A stretch of 45,756 nt of DNA from an uncultured Pelagibacteraceae bacterium (GCA_902536005.1 CACAVT010000005.1:1-45756), one strand, 5' to 3'; shown: positions 8,432-16,075, numbered from the stretch's first letter. Notes: generated by a model from the sequence alone, not told the origin. Numbers and translations are program-made.

Positions 8432-9809
8432 ATTTTTCCCTATATTTTTTAACAACTCTTAATGCAAAAATATTTAAACTAAGTGTTACCAAAAACAATG
8501 TCATACCTAGTGCAAATGCTGCCTGGGTTTTAGGATCTCCAAAGGCCTGATCTCCAATTAATATTACGACAATTTGAGCAGTGATAGTTGAAGTAGATTC
8601 TAAAGGGTTAAATGTTAAGTTGGCTGCAAGGCCTGAAGCCATAACTACAATCATTGTTTCTCCAACAGCTCTGGAAACACCTAGCAAGATAGAACCAACA
8701 ATTCCTGGTAATGCTGCTGGAAAAATAACTTTTTTTATTGTTTCTGATTTAGTAGCCCCCATTGCATAACTACCATCTCTTAAACTTTGAGGAACACTAG
8801 TAATAACGTCATCACTCAAACTAGATATAAACGGAATAATCATTATCCCCATTACACCCCCTGCAGCTAGAGCACTCTCTGCAGATACTTCTAATCCCAT
8901 TGCCGTTCCTATATCTTTAAGGAATGGTCCAACTGTTAAAGCTGCAAAAAAACCATAAACTACAGTTGGTATGCCTGCTAAAATTTCAATTAAAGGTTTT
9001 GCATATTGTCTTACTTTGGTTGAAGCGTATTCAGCTAAATAAATTCCACTCATCAATCCAATTGGTATAGCAACACACATTGCAATTAATGCTATAAAAA
9101 ATGTTCCGGCAAAAATTGGTACAGCCCCAAATGTATCAGAATACATTGATGGATCCAAAGGCTCAGAAGCATCTCTCACAAATGCTTTAGCTGGATACCA
9201 ATGAGTTCCAAAAATAAAATCAAACAAGGGAATTACTTTAAAAAAATCGATAGTTTGAAATATTAATGAAAAAACAATTCCAATAGTTGTTAATATAGCT
9301 GCCAAAGAAGCTGTAAATAAAACAGCATTTAAAAATTTTTCAACCGGTTCTCTTGTTCTGTTGTTTGAAGAAATTCTTTTATAACCATAAACTATAGAAG
9401 CTATAATTATTGCCAAAATTAAAACAACTTTAGAGTTTTGGGCTATAGATCGAAGATTTAAATATTTTTCTGCAGATGTTTCAAGATAAGTAGTAATTTC
9501 TCCACTAAACTGACCACGAGATAATGATTTAGTTTTTTCATAAATTAGATTTAGTTCGTCATCAAGATATCCTTGATTGCTATAATCACTTAAAATTATT
9601 AACTTAACTATACTCGGCTCAAATATTGCCCATAAAGAATAAATAATAAAAGCGGGTATTGCGCACCATATTGCTAAATAATACCCATAAAATTGTGGAA
9701 GTGCTGTTAATCTAGTATTTGTTGCTTGAATTGAGTAGGCTTTTTTTCTTCCAAAATAGTAACTAGTAAAACCAAGAAGTACAATAAAGATGAATATAAC
9801 TAAGTTCAA
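8424..9809 (-). CDS. pstC: Phosphate ABC transporter permease PstC
   Basis: A 461-residue inner-membrane permease. N-terminal hydrophobic segments and a periplasmic loop are followed by the transport domain with the EAA loop (RDGSYAMGATKSETIKKVIFP region). The N-terminal YYLAIWCAIPA segment is typical of the long alphaproteobacterial PstC. The start appears to be TTG at 9807-9809: it has AGGAG spaced 5 bases upstream, and no ATG or GTG fits the N-terminal membrane helix. An intrinsic terminator separates it from pstS, so pstCAB-phoUB would be made by read-through or from a weaker promoter. Confidence 0.94.
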   Translation of the reverse strand: MNLVIFIFIVLLGFTSYYFGRKKAYSIQATNTRLTALPQFYGYYLAIWCAIPAFIIYSLWAIFEPSIVKLIILSDYSNQGYLDDELNLIYEKTKSLSRGQFSGEITTYLETSAEKYLNLRSIAQNSKVVLILAIIIASIVYGYKRISSNNRTREPVEKFLNAVLFTASLAAILTTIGIVFSLIFQTIDFFKVIPLFDFIFGTHWYPAKAFVRDASEPLDPSMYSDTFGAVPIFAGTFFIALIAMCVAIPIGLMSGIYLAEYASTKVRQYAKPLIEILAGIPTVVYGFFAALTVGPFLKDIGTAMGLEVSAESALAAGGVMGIMIIPFISSLSDDVITSVPQSLRDGSYAMGATKSETIKKVIFPAALPGIVGSILLGVSRAVGETMIVVMASGLAANLTFNPLESTSTITAQIVVILIGDQAFGDPKTQAAFALGMTLFLVTLSLNIFALRVVKKYREKYE

Positions 9810-9814
9810 AGAAT

Positions 9815-9819
9815 CTCCT
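9815..9819 (-). promoter_or_regulatory. Shine-Dalgarno sequence fixing the TTG start of pstC
   Basis: On the minus strand AGGAG is followed by five bases (ATTCT) and then TTG. Most genes in this window have weaker or no such match, so this site supports the rare TTG start of pstC. Confidence 0.6.
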
Positions 9820-9842
9820 AATGTTTTACTTTACACTTTCTT

Positions 9843-9871
9843 AAAAAAAAAGGGGTCTAAAAAGACCCCTT
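9843..9871 (-). terminator. Intrinsic terminator after pstS
   Basis: On the minus strand a 9-base-pair stem (AAGGGGTCT / AGACCCCTT) with a four-base loop is followed by a run of about nine Ts. It sits 24 bases after the pstS stop codon and before pstC. It would end most pstS transcripts and let only a fraction continue into pstCAB-phoUB, raising binding protein over permease. A-runs on the other side might allow weak bidirectional action. Confidence 0.85.
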
Positions 9872-9895
9872 ATCTTTATTTGTTAACCAGCTTTA

Positions 9896-10927
9896 TTAGT
9901 CAGCCATTGCAACAAGATCTTTCGCATTAGTTCTAGTTGTCTTGTACAACTTCTTATCTAATGGTACTAAACCAATATCAGCCAAATAGCCATTTTTACC
10001 TATAGCTTTAGTTGTAGTGAACTCTTTTACAAATTCATGTAATCCAGGGATTACACCAACGTGAGCTTTTTTCACATAGAAAAATAATGGTCTTGCAACT
10101 GCATAACTGTAGTCTTGAATACTCGCAAGAGATGGTTGACCACCATCAATGCTAGCAGCTTGCAATTTGTCTTTAGCAGCTAAGAAATAACTAAATCCAA
10201 AGAAACCAAACATGTCTTTATCTTGTACTAATTTTTGAATGATTAAACTATCGTTTTCACCAACTTCAATAGCAGCACCATCTTCTCTATAAAGTTTTTG
10301 AGGTTTTTTGTATTTTTTATTTCCAGCCTCATAACCAGCTTTATAAAGAGCTTTAGCTTCTTTAGTCATACCTTTTTTCATTACCAAAGAATTCCAAGCA
10401 TCTCTTGTTCCAGAAGTTCCTGGAGGGATCATTACAGAAATTTTCTGTTTAGGTAGACTTGGATCAATTTGGTCCCAAGTTTTATAAATATTTGGAACTA
10501 ATTTACCATCAACAACTGTATGTGCAGCTAATGCTAAATATAATTGCTCTTTAGTAAAGTTAATTGGTTTTGCATCTTTACTATAAGCTAATGTAATACC
10601 GTCATTACCAATAACGATCTCAACGATTTCATTAACTCCATTTTTTTTACATAGAGCTTTTTCTTTATCTTTCATGGCTCTTGATGCATTTGTAATATCT
10701 GGATGTTGTTCACCAACACCAGCGCAGAATAGTTTAGCTCCTCCACCAGTACCAGTCGATTCGATTACAGGAGTTTTAAATCCTGAACCACCGAATCTTT
10801 CAGCAACAACAGTCGCGTAAGGGAATACTGTAGATGAACCAACTATTTTAATTTGATCTCTTGCTTGAGCAACTGTCGCAATTGTTAAAGCAACAAGCGA
10901 AGCAATTATTATAGTTAGTTTTTTCAT
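9896..10927 (-). CDS. pstS: Phosphate ABC transporter substrate-binding protein PstS
   Basis: A 343-residue periplasmic phosphate-binding protein. It has a signal peptide (MKKLTIIIASLVALTIATVAQA, cleavage expected after AQA) and phosphate-binding motifs IVGSSTVFPYA, ESTGTGGG and PPGTSGTRDAW. The ATG at 10925-10927 gives a standard signal peptide; an ATG six codons upstream (10945) is also open but adds residues ahead of the lysines. The gene is headed by a Pho box at 10994-11011 and ends at an intrinsic terminator, so it is a PhoB-controlled unit expressed above the permease genes. Binding proteins of this kind are abundant in SAR11 proteomes. Confidence 0.96.
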   Translation of the reverse strand: MKKLTIIIASLVALTIATVAQARDQIKIVGSSTVFPYATVVAERFGGSGFKTPVIESTGTGGGAKLFCAGVGEQHPDITNASRAMKDKEKALCKKNGVNEIVEIVIGNDGITLAYSKDAKPINFTKEQLYLALAAHTVVDGKLVPNIYKTWDQIDPSLPKQKISVMIPPGTSGTRDAWNSLVMKKGMTKEAKALYKAGYEAGNKKYKKPQKLYREDGAAIEVGENDSLIIQKLVQDKDMFGFFGFSYFLAAKDKLQAASIDGGQPSLASIQDYSYAVARPLFFYVKKAHVGVIPGLHEFVKEFTTTKAIGKNGYLADIGLVPLDKKLYKTTRTNAKDLVAMAD

Positions 10928-10993
10928 TATCTTTAATCCTTTCATTATTAATTAAAAGATTTCAGACTCGTATAAATTTATTGAATCTTTAAT

Positions 10994-11011
10994 ATTACAG
11001 AATTGTTACAG
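10994..11011 (-). promoter_or_regulatory. Pho box upstream of pstS
   Basis: Minus strand CTGTAAC-AATT-CTGTAAT: two direct 7-base repeats 11 bases apart, as in the E. coli Pho box (CTGTCAT repeats with 4-base AT-rich spacers). A candidate -10 (AATAAAT) starts 17-18 bases after the second repeat begins. A weaker third repeat (TTTAACA) lies 11 bases upstream. PhoB would replace -35 recognition here. Confidence 0.8.
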
Positions 11012-11032
11012 TTTTGTTAAAAAGGTAACTTT

Positions 11033-11641
11033 TTAGTTGTATTTCATTGAGATAATAATCTCATTTTTTTCGGTTTCCAAACCACCTTTGCATGAAACTG
11101 GATTAACATTATCCTTAAAAGCAAGTTCTGTTGTAGGCCTTAAAATAACTTCCAATTTCACGAGATTAACTAATTCCTCAAGAACACTTTGATCATAACG
11201 CCATTTGGGCCAACTACTTGGAGTTGAAAATATAGATGTTAAATAACTTGTTGCCATAGTAAATCTATAATTACTCATATTTTCATTTCTTAGTAAATGA
11301 TCTCTGACAGAATTAAATATATTTCTACATCTAAATGAATCTGACATGTAGTTTTCTTTTTTTAAATTTTCGTTTACAGGAATTGAAATAATTAGATCTA
11401 CTGAATTGTTTCGATATGAAGTGAGAACATCCATGTAAATATCTTCGTATGGGACATCTTTATGTTTTTTAATTTCAGAATAAGTGCTTTTTAAATCTTC
11501 TTGTAATCTAAAAACACCAATATCGAATACAGTTAATTGTTGATTCCTTAGAATTGTAGATATATCCGATGATATACTTTTAGTAATCATCGACATAAAA
11601 ACAAATAAGATAATTAAAATACTATGCAATACCTTAATCAT
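11033..11641 (-). CDS. Secreted protein of unknown function in the Pho cluster
   Basis: I do not recognise this 202-residue protein. It begins with a signal peptide (basic MIKVLH, hydrophobic stretch to about residue 20, likely cleavage after SISS at residue 25), so the mature part is probably periplasmic. There are two cysteines in the mature part, Cys105 and Cys184, which could form a disulfide, and there is no lipobox. The rest is mixed alpha/beta in look, with a distinctive STPSSWPKWRYDQSVLEEL region (139-157). It lies between phoR and pstS on the same strand: 94 bases after phoR and just upstream of the pstS Pho box. The context suggests a role in phosphate sensing or scavenging at the cell envelope, but that is guilt by association only. 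Confidence 0.75.
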   Translation of the reverse strand: MIKVLHSILIILFVFMSMITKSISSDISTILRNQQLTVFDIGVFRLQEDLKSTYSEIKKHKDVPYEDIYMDVLTSYRNNSVDLIISIPVNENLKKENYMSDSFRCRNIFNSVRDHLLRNENMSNYRFTMATSYLTSIFSTPSSWPKWRYDQSVLEELVNLVKLEVILRPTTELAFKDNVNPVSCKGGLETEKNEIIISMKYN

Positions 11642-11735
11642 ATTAAAAATTTAATTAAAATAGGATACAAATCAACAAAAGATTTGTTAAATATTGATCG
11701 AATAAGAGTTAATTTTAAACAACTTTTTAAATTAA

Positions 11736-12884
11736 TTATTTTGTTGGAAGATATATTTTAATTTCAGTACCTTCATTAAGTTTACTAAGAATCTCGTAAT
11801 CACCTCTGTGTTGAGATATAATATGTTTCATGATAGCTAAACCTAAACCTGTGCCACCAACTTTTTTACTTTTTTCTGTATCTACTCTAAAAAATCTTTC
11901 AGTTATTCTTGGAATTAACTGTTGAGGTATTCCAATCCCTTCATCTTTAATACTAATGACAATATTTTTACCAATTAATTTACCTTCACTATTTTGACTT
12001 TTGACATATATATTTTTTCCACCTTGAGAATATTTAATTGAATTATCAATTAAATTTGAAAATACAGTTAACAATTTATCATTATCACCAAAAACTAAAG
12101 TTGGTTCAATAAGTTCAAGATGTAAATTAATTTTCTTTTTTTTAAGAATTAATTCAAAGTTACTTTTAATATTTTTAAAAATATCATTTAGATTAATGAT
12201 TTTATTTGGTTTAATGTGTTCTTCAAGCTCAATTCTGCTTAAAATCAATAAATCATTGATTAAGTTTTCCATTCTCAATACTTGATCAGACATGATAGAC
12301 ATAAATTTTTTTTGACCCTCTTGGTCTTTTGAAGCTGGTCCAAGAATAGTATCTAAAGAGCCTTTAATTGAAACTAAAGGTGTTCTTAATTCGTGACTCA
12401 CATTAGCAACAAAATCAGTTTTTAATTTTTGTGCTTTTGTTATTTCTGTAAAATCTTTTAGAAATAATACAACCGAGTCTATTTCTGGAAACAAATGAGT
12501 AGGACCAGGAATAACGTAAATTTTGTAAAGCTGATAAGATGGTAAATTGATTTCTACATTAACATTTTTTGTGGTTTGGTCCTTAATAGCTTCATCAATT
12601 GTTTCTAATAATTTTGTATCTCTTATTACACTTGAAATATTTTTATCAATTAAGTTTTCGCCAAAACGTTGTTTTGCACTTTTGTTAAGATATTTGATTA
12701 AGTTATATTTATCTAAAGCAAAAAATTGATCTTCTAATTCTTCAATAATTACTCTCTTTCCTAAATCATCTTTATTGGTCTTATTTACAACTGGAGCTGT
12801 ATTTTCTGGCTTAATATTTTTTTTAAATAAAAAATATAATAAAATAATTATTACAACTATGAGTATCAACTCTGTCCAAAACAT
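11736..12884 (-). CDS. phoR: Phosphate regulon sensor kinase PhoR
   Basis: A 382-residue membrane histidine kinase. It has one N-terminal membrane helix (about residues 4-20), a PAS-like sensor region (about 48-145), HisKA with His164 in SHELRTPL, and HATPase with the N box DNSIKYS, DEGIGIP and GGTGLGLAI. The single short anchor without a periplasmic domain is the PhoR layout, in which input comes from PstSCAB/PhoU. It phosphorylates PhoB. It is separated from phoB by the pst genes and follows the glycosyltransferase gene by 34 bases, suggesting it shares a transcript with the lipid-renovation genes. Confidence 0.92.
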   Translation of the reverse strand: MFWTELILIVVIIILLYFLFKKNIKPENTAPVVNKTNKDDLGKRVIIEELEDQFFALDKYNLIKYLNKSAKQRFGENLIDKNISSVIRDTKLLETIDEAIKDQTTKNVNVEINLPSYQLYKIYVIPGPTHLFPEIDSVVLFLKDFTEITKAQKLKTDFVANVSHELRTPLVSIKGSLDTILGPASKDQEGQKKFMSIMSDQVLRMENLINDLLILSRIELEEHIKPNKIINLNDIFKNIKSNFELILKKKKINLHLELIEPTLVFGDNDKLLTVFSNLIDNSIKYSQGGKNIYVKSQNSEGKLIGKNIVISIKDEGIGIPQQLIPRITERFFRVDTEKSKKVGGTGLGLAIMKHIISQHRGDYEILSKLNEGTEIKIYLPTK

Positions 12885-12918
12885 GGATATGTTTTAACAA
12901 ATGTAATGAATATTGTCT

Positions 12919-13926
12919 TTAATAATTAGGTGAAATATTTTCAAAAAATATTTTTGCTGTTTCTTCCCATGAATATTTTTTTGCAAAATCAAGACAATCT
13001 TGGCGACTTACCTTCAAAGCTTTTAAAGCAGAAGCCTTCAAATCATCATCTAAAGTATCAATATTAGTTCCACCTAATATATCTTTAGGTCCTGGCACTG
13101 GATAAGCTGCAACTGGTGTACCACAATTTAATGATTCCAAAACAACAATACCAAATGTATCAGTTTTACTAGGAAAAACAAAAACGTCTGATGATGCAAA
13201 ATGAGATGCTAATTCTCCATTAGTCTTTTCTCCTAAAAAAATATCATTTGGAAATTTTTTTTTCAAATTGTTCAAATCTGGACCTTTTCCAATAATAACT
13301 TTAGTACCTTCAAGATCGAGATCTAAAAATGCTTTAATATTTTTTTCAACTGCAATCCTACCAACATATATCCATATAGGTCTTTTATAAGGTAAGTCTC
13401 TCTTAATGGGATTTTTAAACGCACCATGATTACCTCCCCTAGTCCATGTAACCATTTTATTATTATCAACACCTAATGCAATTAGCTCCTCACGCATAGA
13501 TTCTGTTGTCACTAAAATTCTTTCAGCTTTATTATGAAAATTGCATAAAAATTTCTCTGACCATTTAGCTGGAATGATAGGCATATAAAGTTTTATATAT
13601 TTATCAAATCTTGTATGAAAACTCGTTGTAAACTTTAAACCTTTTTTAATACAATGTCTTCTTGCCATAAAACCAAGAGGCCCTTCTGTTGCAATGTGTA
13701 TTGCATCAGGTTTAATTGAATTGATTAAATTACTTACACGAGGCCAAACATTTAAAGATAATCTAATTTCATTATATTTGGGCATAGGTACAGTCAGAAA
13801 TTGTTGAGGTGTAATATATTCAATAGTGTGACCTTGTGATTTAAGTATTTCACCTGTTTGATGGAGAGTTCTTACTACACCATTAACTTGCGGGTAATAA
13901 GCATCAGTAACTATTAATATTTTCAT
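12919..13926 (-). CDS. agt: Glycosyltransferase family 4, Agt/SqdX-like (glycolipid synthesis)
   Basis: A 335-residue GT-B fold enzyme. The N-terminal domain starts MKILIVTDAYYPQVNGVVRTL, the pattern of SqdX-like and related lipid or mannose transferases. The C-terminal donor domain has IYVGRIAVEKN and the E-x7-E region (SKTDTFGIVVLES, about 253-265). Next to a PlcP-like gene, the expected role is to glycosylate diacylglycerol at the inner membrane, giving glucosyl- or glucuronosyl-diacylglycerol that replaces phospholipid in phosphate-starved cells. Such lipids and an upregulated four-gene cluster are reported for Pelagibacter HTCC7211. The gene starts 3 bases after the plcP stop and precedes phoR. 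The sugar donor cannot be told from sequence alone. Confidence 0.85.
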   Translation of the reverse strand: MKILIVTDAYYPQVNGVVRTLHQTGEILKSQGHTIEYITPQQFLTVPMPKYNEIRLSLNVWPRVSNLINSIKPDAIHIATEGPLGFMARRHCIKKGLKFTTSFHTRFDKYIKLYMPIIPAKWSEKFLCNFHNKAERILVTTESMREELIALGVDNNKMVTWTRGGNHGAFKNPIKRDLPYKRPIWIYVGRIAVEKNIKAFLDLDLEGTKVIIGKGPDLNNLKKKFPNDIFLGEKTNGELASHFASSDVFVFPSKTDTFGIVVLESLNCGTPVAAYPVPGPKDILGGTNIDTLDDDLKASALKALKVSRQDCLDFAKKYSWEETAKIFFENISPNY

Positions 13927-13929
13927 TTT

Positions 13930-14736
13930 TTAGGATGCTTTTTTGAAAGAAGTGAACTTGTCTTTATCAATATTTTCTGAAATATATTCTTTTCTTTTTT
14001 TATCCCAATAAATTATCTCAAAAGTTCCATCATATTTTTCTGTTAATGCTGTACAAGACTCAACCCAATCACCACAATTTAAATAATTCACACCATCAAG
14101 GTTTAAATTTTCAGCGTGATGGATGTGACCACAGATTATTCCATCAAATTTTTTTCTTTTTGCATATTTTGAAAGTGTGTTTTCATATTCACCTATATAT
14201 TTGACAGCATTTTTTACCTTATATTTTAAAAATTTTGCCAAAGACCAATAGTCTTTACCTCTCAACTTTCTAAAGAAATTTATAATAATATTAATTTTAA
14301 GTAATAATTCATATGCAATAGCTCCTAATTTAGATAGCCATTTTGCATGTTTCATTACTCCGTCCCAAGCATCACCATGAACAACTAGATATTTTTTTCC
14401 TAACTGTGTTTCATGAATAACTCTATTTACAATTTTAATATCACCCAAGTGCATTGGGATAAATTTTCTAAACACCTCGTCATGATTACCAATAATGTAA
14501 AATACTTTTGTCCCGTGCCTTGCTTTTCTTAATATTTTTTGAATGACATCATTGTGCTCTTGAGGCCAATAGAAACTCTTTTGCATAGCCCAAACATCGA
14601 TTATGTCTCCAACCAAATAAAGATTTTCAGATCTTGAATTTTTGAAAAACTCTAGAAGCTTGCCTGCTTGACAACCTTTAGTACCAAGATGTACATCAGA
14701 TATGAATATACTCTTATATTTTAATAGTGGGGCCAT
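13930..14736 (-). CDS. plcP: PlcP-like phospholipase C (metallophosphoesterase)
   Basis: A 268-residue calcineurin-like phosphoesterase with the full metal-site set: SDVH (D14, H16), GDIIDVW (D44), GNHDE (N84-D86), VHGD (H120) and CGHIHH (H204, H206). This family is close to LpxH and is often named UDP-2,3-diacylglucosamine diphosphatase, but the form next to an Agt glycosyltransferase and phoR matches PlcP of Sinorhizobium meliloti and other marine bacteria. PlcP splits phospholipid head groups to release diacylglycerol when phosphate is scarce. It is the first gene of a plcP-agt-phoR run. The 99-base divergent region to the lipid kinase holds a Pho box that lies only 15 bases from this ATG and points the other way. 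Confidence 0.85.
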   Translation of the reverse strand: MAPLLKYKSIFISDVHLGTKGCQAGKLLEFFKNSRSENLYLVGDIIDVWAMQKSFYWPQEHNDVIQKILRKARHGTKVFYIIGNHDEVFRKFIPMHLGDIKIVNRVIHETQLGKKYLVVHGDAWDGVMKHAKWLSKLGAIAYELLLKINIIINFFRKLRGKDYWSLAKFLKYKVKNAVKYIGEYENTLSKYAKRKKFDGIICGHIHHAENLNLDGVNYLNCGDWVESCTALTEKYDGTFEIIYWDKKRKEYISENIDKDKFTSFKKAS

Positions 14737-14750
14737 TAAAAAAACCTTTT

Positions 14751-14768
14751 TTGTAACACAACTGTAAC
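14751..14768 (+). promoter_or_regulatory. Pho box directed at the diacylglycerol kinase gene
   Basis: Plus strand TTGTAAC-ACAA-CTGTAAC: two direct repeats 11 bases apart, almost the same as the pstS box in this window. TATTTC at 14779-14784 begins 17 bases after the second repeat begins, the spacing seen in the E. coli pstS promoter, and would act as the -10. The transcript would start near 14791, about 45 bases before the kinase ATG. Confidence 0.75.
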
Positions 14769-14835
14769 TCGAATCATCTATTTCTTATTTCATTGAAATG
14801 TTAAGGATTTATTAAAATTTAATTACGAAAAAATT

Positions 14836-15720
14836 ATGCATTATTGTTTAATTTATAATCTCAATTCATCATCAGGGAAAAAAGTAAAATTAGTAAATAA
14901 AATTTATGAAAGATTAAAGATCAATAATACTGTTGATTTTTTCAAAACTAAATCTGAACAAGAGGCAAAAAAAATATTCCTTGAATTTAAAAATAAAAAT
15001 TATGATAGATTGATAGTTGCCGGTGGTGATGGATCAGTATCATTTGCTATCAATGAATTAATCAAAAATGACTTTGATTTTAATGAAAATTTTGCAATTG
15101 GGTATATACCGGCTGGGACTGCCAATTTACTTCAAGCAGAGTTATCTATAACCAAAAAAGTAAATGATATTTGCAGTGCTTTAACATCAAATAATTATAA
15201 ACAATCTAATCTTATAAAAATAAATGAAAATTATTTTTTTTTAATGGCTGGTATTGGTTGGGATGCTAAAATTGTTCACTCTATTGATACGCGTATAAAA
15301 AAAATACTAGGAAAGATAATTTTTGGTTTAAAAGGATTTCAACATTTTTTATTTATGAATAATAATAAACTTAATGTTTTCTTTGACGGTCAAAAACATC
15401 AGGCTGATTGGATATTGTCATCTAATACAAAGTATTATGCTGGTCATCATAAGATAAATAAGTCAGATATTTTTGATGGTAGATTGGTAACTTACGTGTT
15501 CAAAGATTTAACAAGATTAAAACTAATATATTATATAATTTTAATTATTATTTATGGAGATTTATCGAAAAACAAATCTGTTATCACTACTTACTCAAAA
15601 AATATTCATATTGATGGTAATAATTTTGAAATTCCCGTTCAGATTGATGGGGACAATTTTGGATGTCATAAAGAGATTAATATTGAATTTTCAGACAAAA
15701 AAGTAAATTTTTTACTATAA
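14836..15720 (+). CDS. Diacylglycerol kinase family lipid kinase (YegS/DgkB type)
   Basis: A 294-residue soluble lipid kinase with the DAGK catalytic domain: an N-terminal LNSSSGK phosphate loop, GGDGS (63-67, GGDGT in most members), PAGTANLLQ (92-100) and a C-terminal IDGNNFEIPVQIDGDNFG-type closing strand. These enzymes phosphorylate diacylglycerol or related lipids with ATP at the membrane. It is divergent from plcP-agt-phoR and has its own Pho box and -10, so it is probably induced by phosphate starvation. It could recycle diacylglycerol made by PlcP to phosphatidic acid or act on another lipid. A diacylglycerol substrate is the family default, not proven. Confidence 0.85.
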   Translation: MHYCLIYNLNSSSGKKVKLVNKIYERLKINNTVDFFKTKSEQEAKKIFLEFKNKNYDRLIVAGGDGSVSFAINELIKNDFDFNENFAIGYIPAGTANLLQAELSITKKVNDICSALTSNNYKQSNLIKINENYFFLMAGIGWDAKIVHSIDTRIKKILGKIIFGLKGFQHFLFMNNNKLNVFFDGQKHQADWILSSNTKYYAGHHKINKSDIFDGRLVTYVFKDLTRLKLIYYIILIIIYGDLSKNKSVITTYSKNIHIDGNNFEIPVQIDGDNFGCHKEINIEFSDKKVNFLL

Positions 15721-15751
15721 TTTTAAATAACATAATTTAACAAAAAATTAT

Positions 15752-15780
15752 TTTACTAAGATATTTAATTTAAATATAAT
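15752..15780 (+). promoter_or_regulatory. Sigma-70 promoter of the lysine-rich small protein
   Basis: TTTACT (15752-15757), a 17-base spacer and a perfect TATAAT (15775-15780). Transcription would start near 15787, leaving a short leader of about 24 bases that holds the GGAGG ribosome site. The -35 matches 4 of 6 consensus bases. Confidence 0.6.
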
Positions 15781-15800
15781 TATTTTTTAAATTTACTATA

Positions 15801-15805
15801 GGAGG
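15801..15805 (+). promoter_or_regulatory. Strong Shine-Dalgarno sequence (GGAGG)
   Basis: TAGGAGGT spans 15799-15806, a near-complete match to the 16S rRNA tail, 5 bases before the ATG at 15811. It rules out the GTG at 15808, which is only 2 bases away. It is the best ribosome site I noticed in the window. Confidence 0.75.
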
Positions 15806-15810
15806 TTGTG

Positions 15811-16020
15811 ATGGGTAAAAAACTAAAGAAAAATGAAAAAAGAAAGAAGAAATTTATAAAATCAATAGATAAACTTAAAAATAAGATAAATTTAAAAGAA
15901 AAAAAATTATCTAAAATTAATATAAAAATTGCAAGTTTAGAAAAAAAAGCTGCTGAAAAAAGAGCAAAAAAAATAGCTAAGAAACAAGCTAGTGAAAGCT
16001 CAGCATCTGTAAATAATTAA
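15811..16020 (+). CDS. Small lysine-rich protein, unknown function
   Basis: I do not recognise this 69-residue protein. About 24 residues are lysine, with few acidic residues, no cysteine and no signal peptide. Regularly spaced isoleucine and leucine from about residue 15 to 47 suggest a single amphipathic helix or coiled coil; an AAEKRAKKIAKKQ stretch and a Ser/Ala tail follow. The composition resembles nucleic-acid-binding or histone-H1-like tails, but that is only a composition argument. The ATG is chosen by the GGAGG site 5 bases upstream, and a consensus -10 suggests strong expression. It is a single-gene unit downstream of the lipid kinase, followed by a gap with several inverted repeats. 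It could instead be a ribosome-associated protein. Confidence 0.7.
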   Translation: MGKKLKKNEKRKKKFIKSIDKLKNKINLKEKKLSKINIKIASLEKKAAEKRAKKIAKKQASESSASVNN

Positions 16021-16033
16021 AATCTGAATTCGT

Positions 16034-16067
16034 CTTTCTCTCTTCTCAATTATGAAAAGAGAGAAAG
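16034..16067. repeat. Perfect 11-bp hairpin after the lysine-rich gene
   Basis: CTTTCTCTCTT (16034-16044) pairs exactly with AAGAGAGAAAG (16057-16067) around a 12-base loop. It lies 13 bases after the stop codon. No T-run follows on the plus strand, so it is not a standard intrinsic terminator; it may protect the 3' end of the mRNA or act with a factor. Confidence 0.6.
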
Positions 16068-16075
16068 TAGTTAAT

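Noticed and set aside
11667..11687. 7-bp inverted repeat (ACAAATC/GATTTGT) between phoR and the secreted unknown gene
   Set aside because: Short, AT-rich and without a T-run on the minus strand; too likely by chance to call a terminator.
15808..15810. GTG start for the lysine-rich protein
   Set aside because: Only two bases from GGAGG; the ATG at 15811 has correct spacing.
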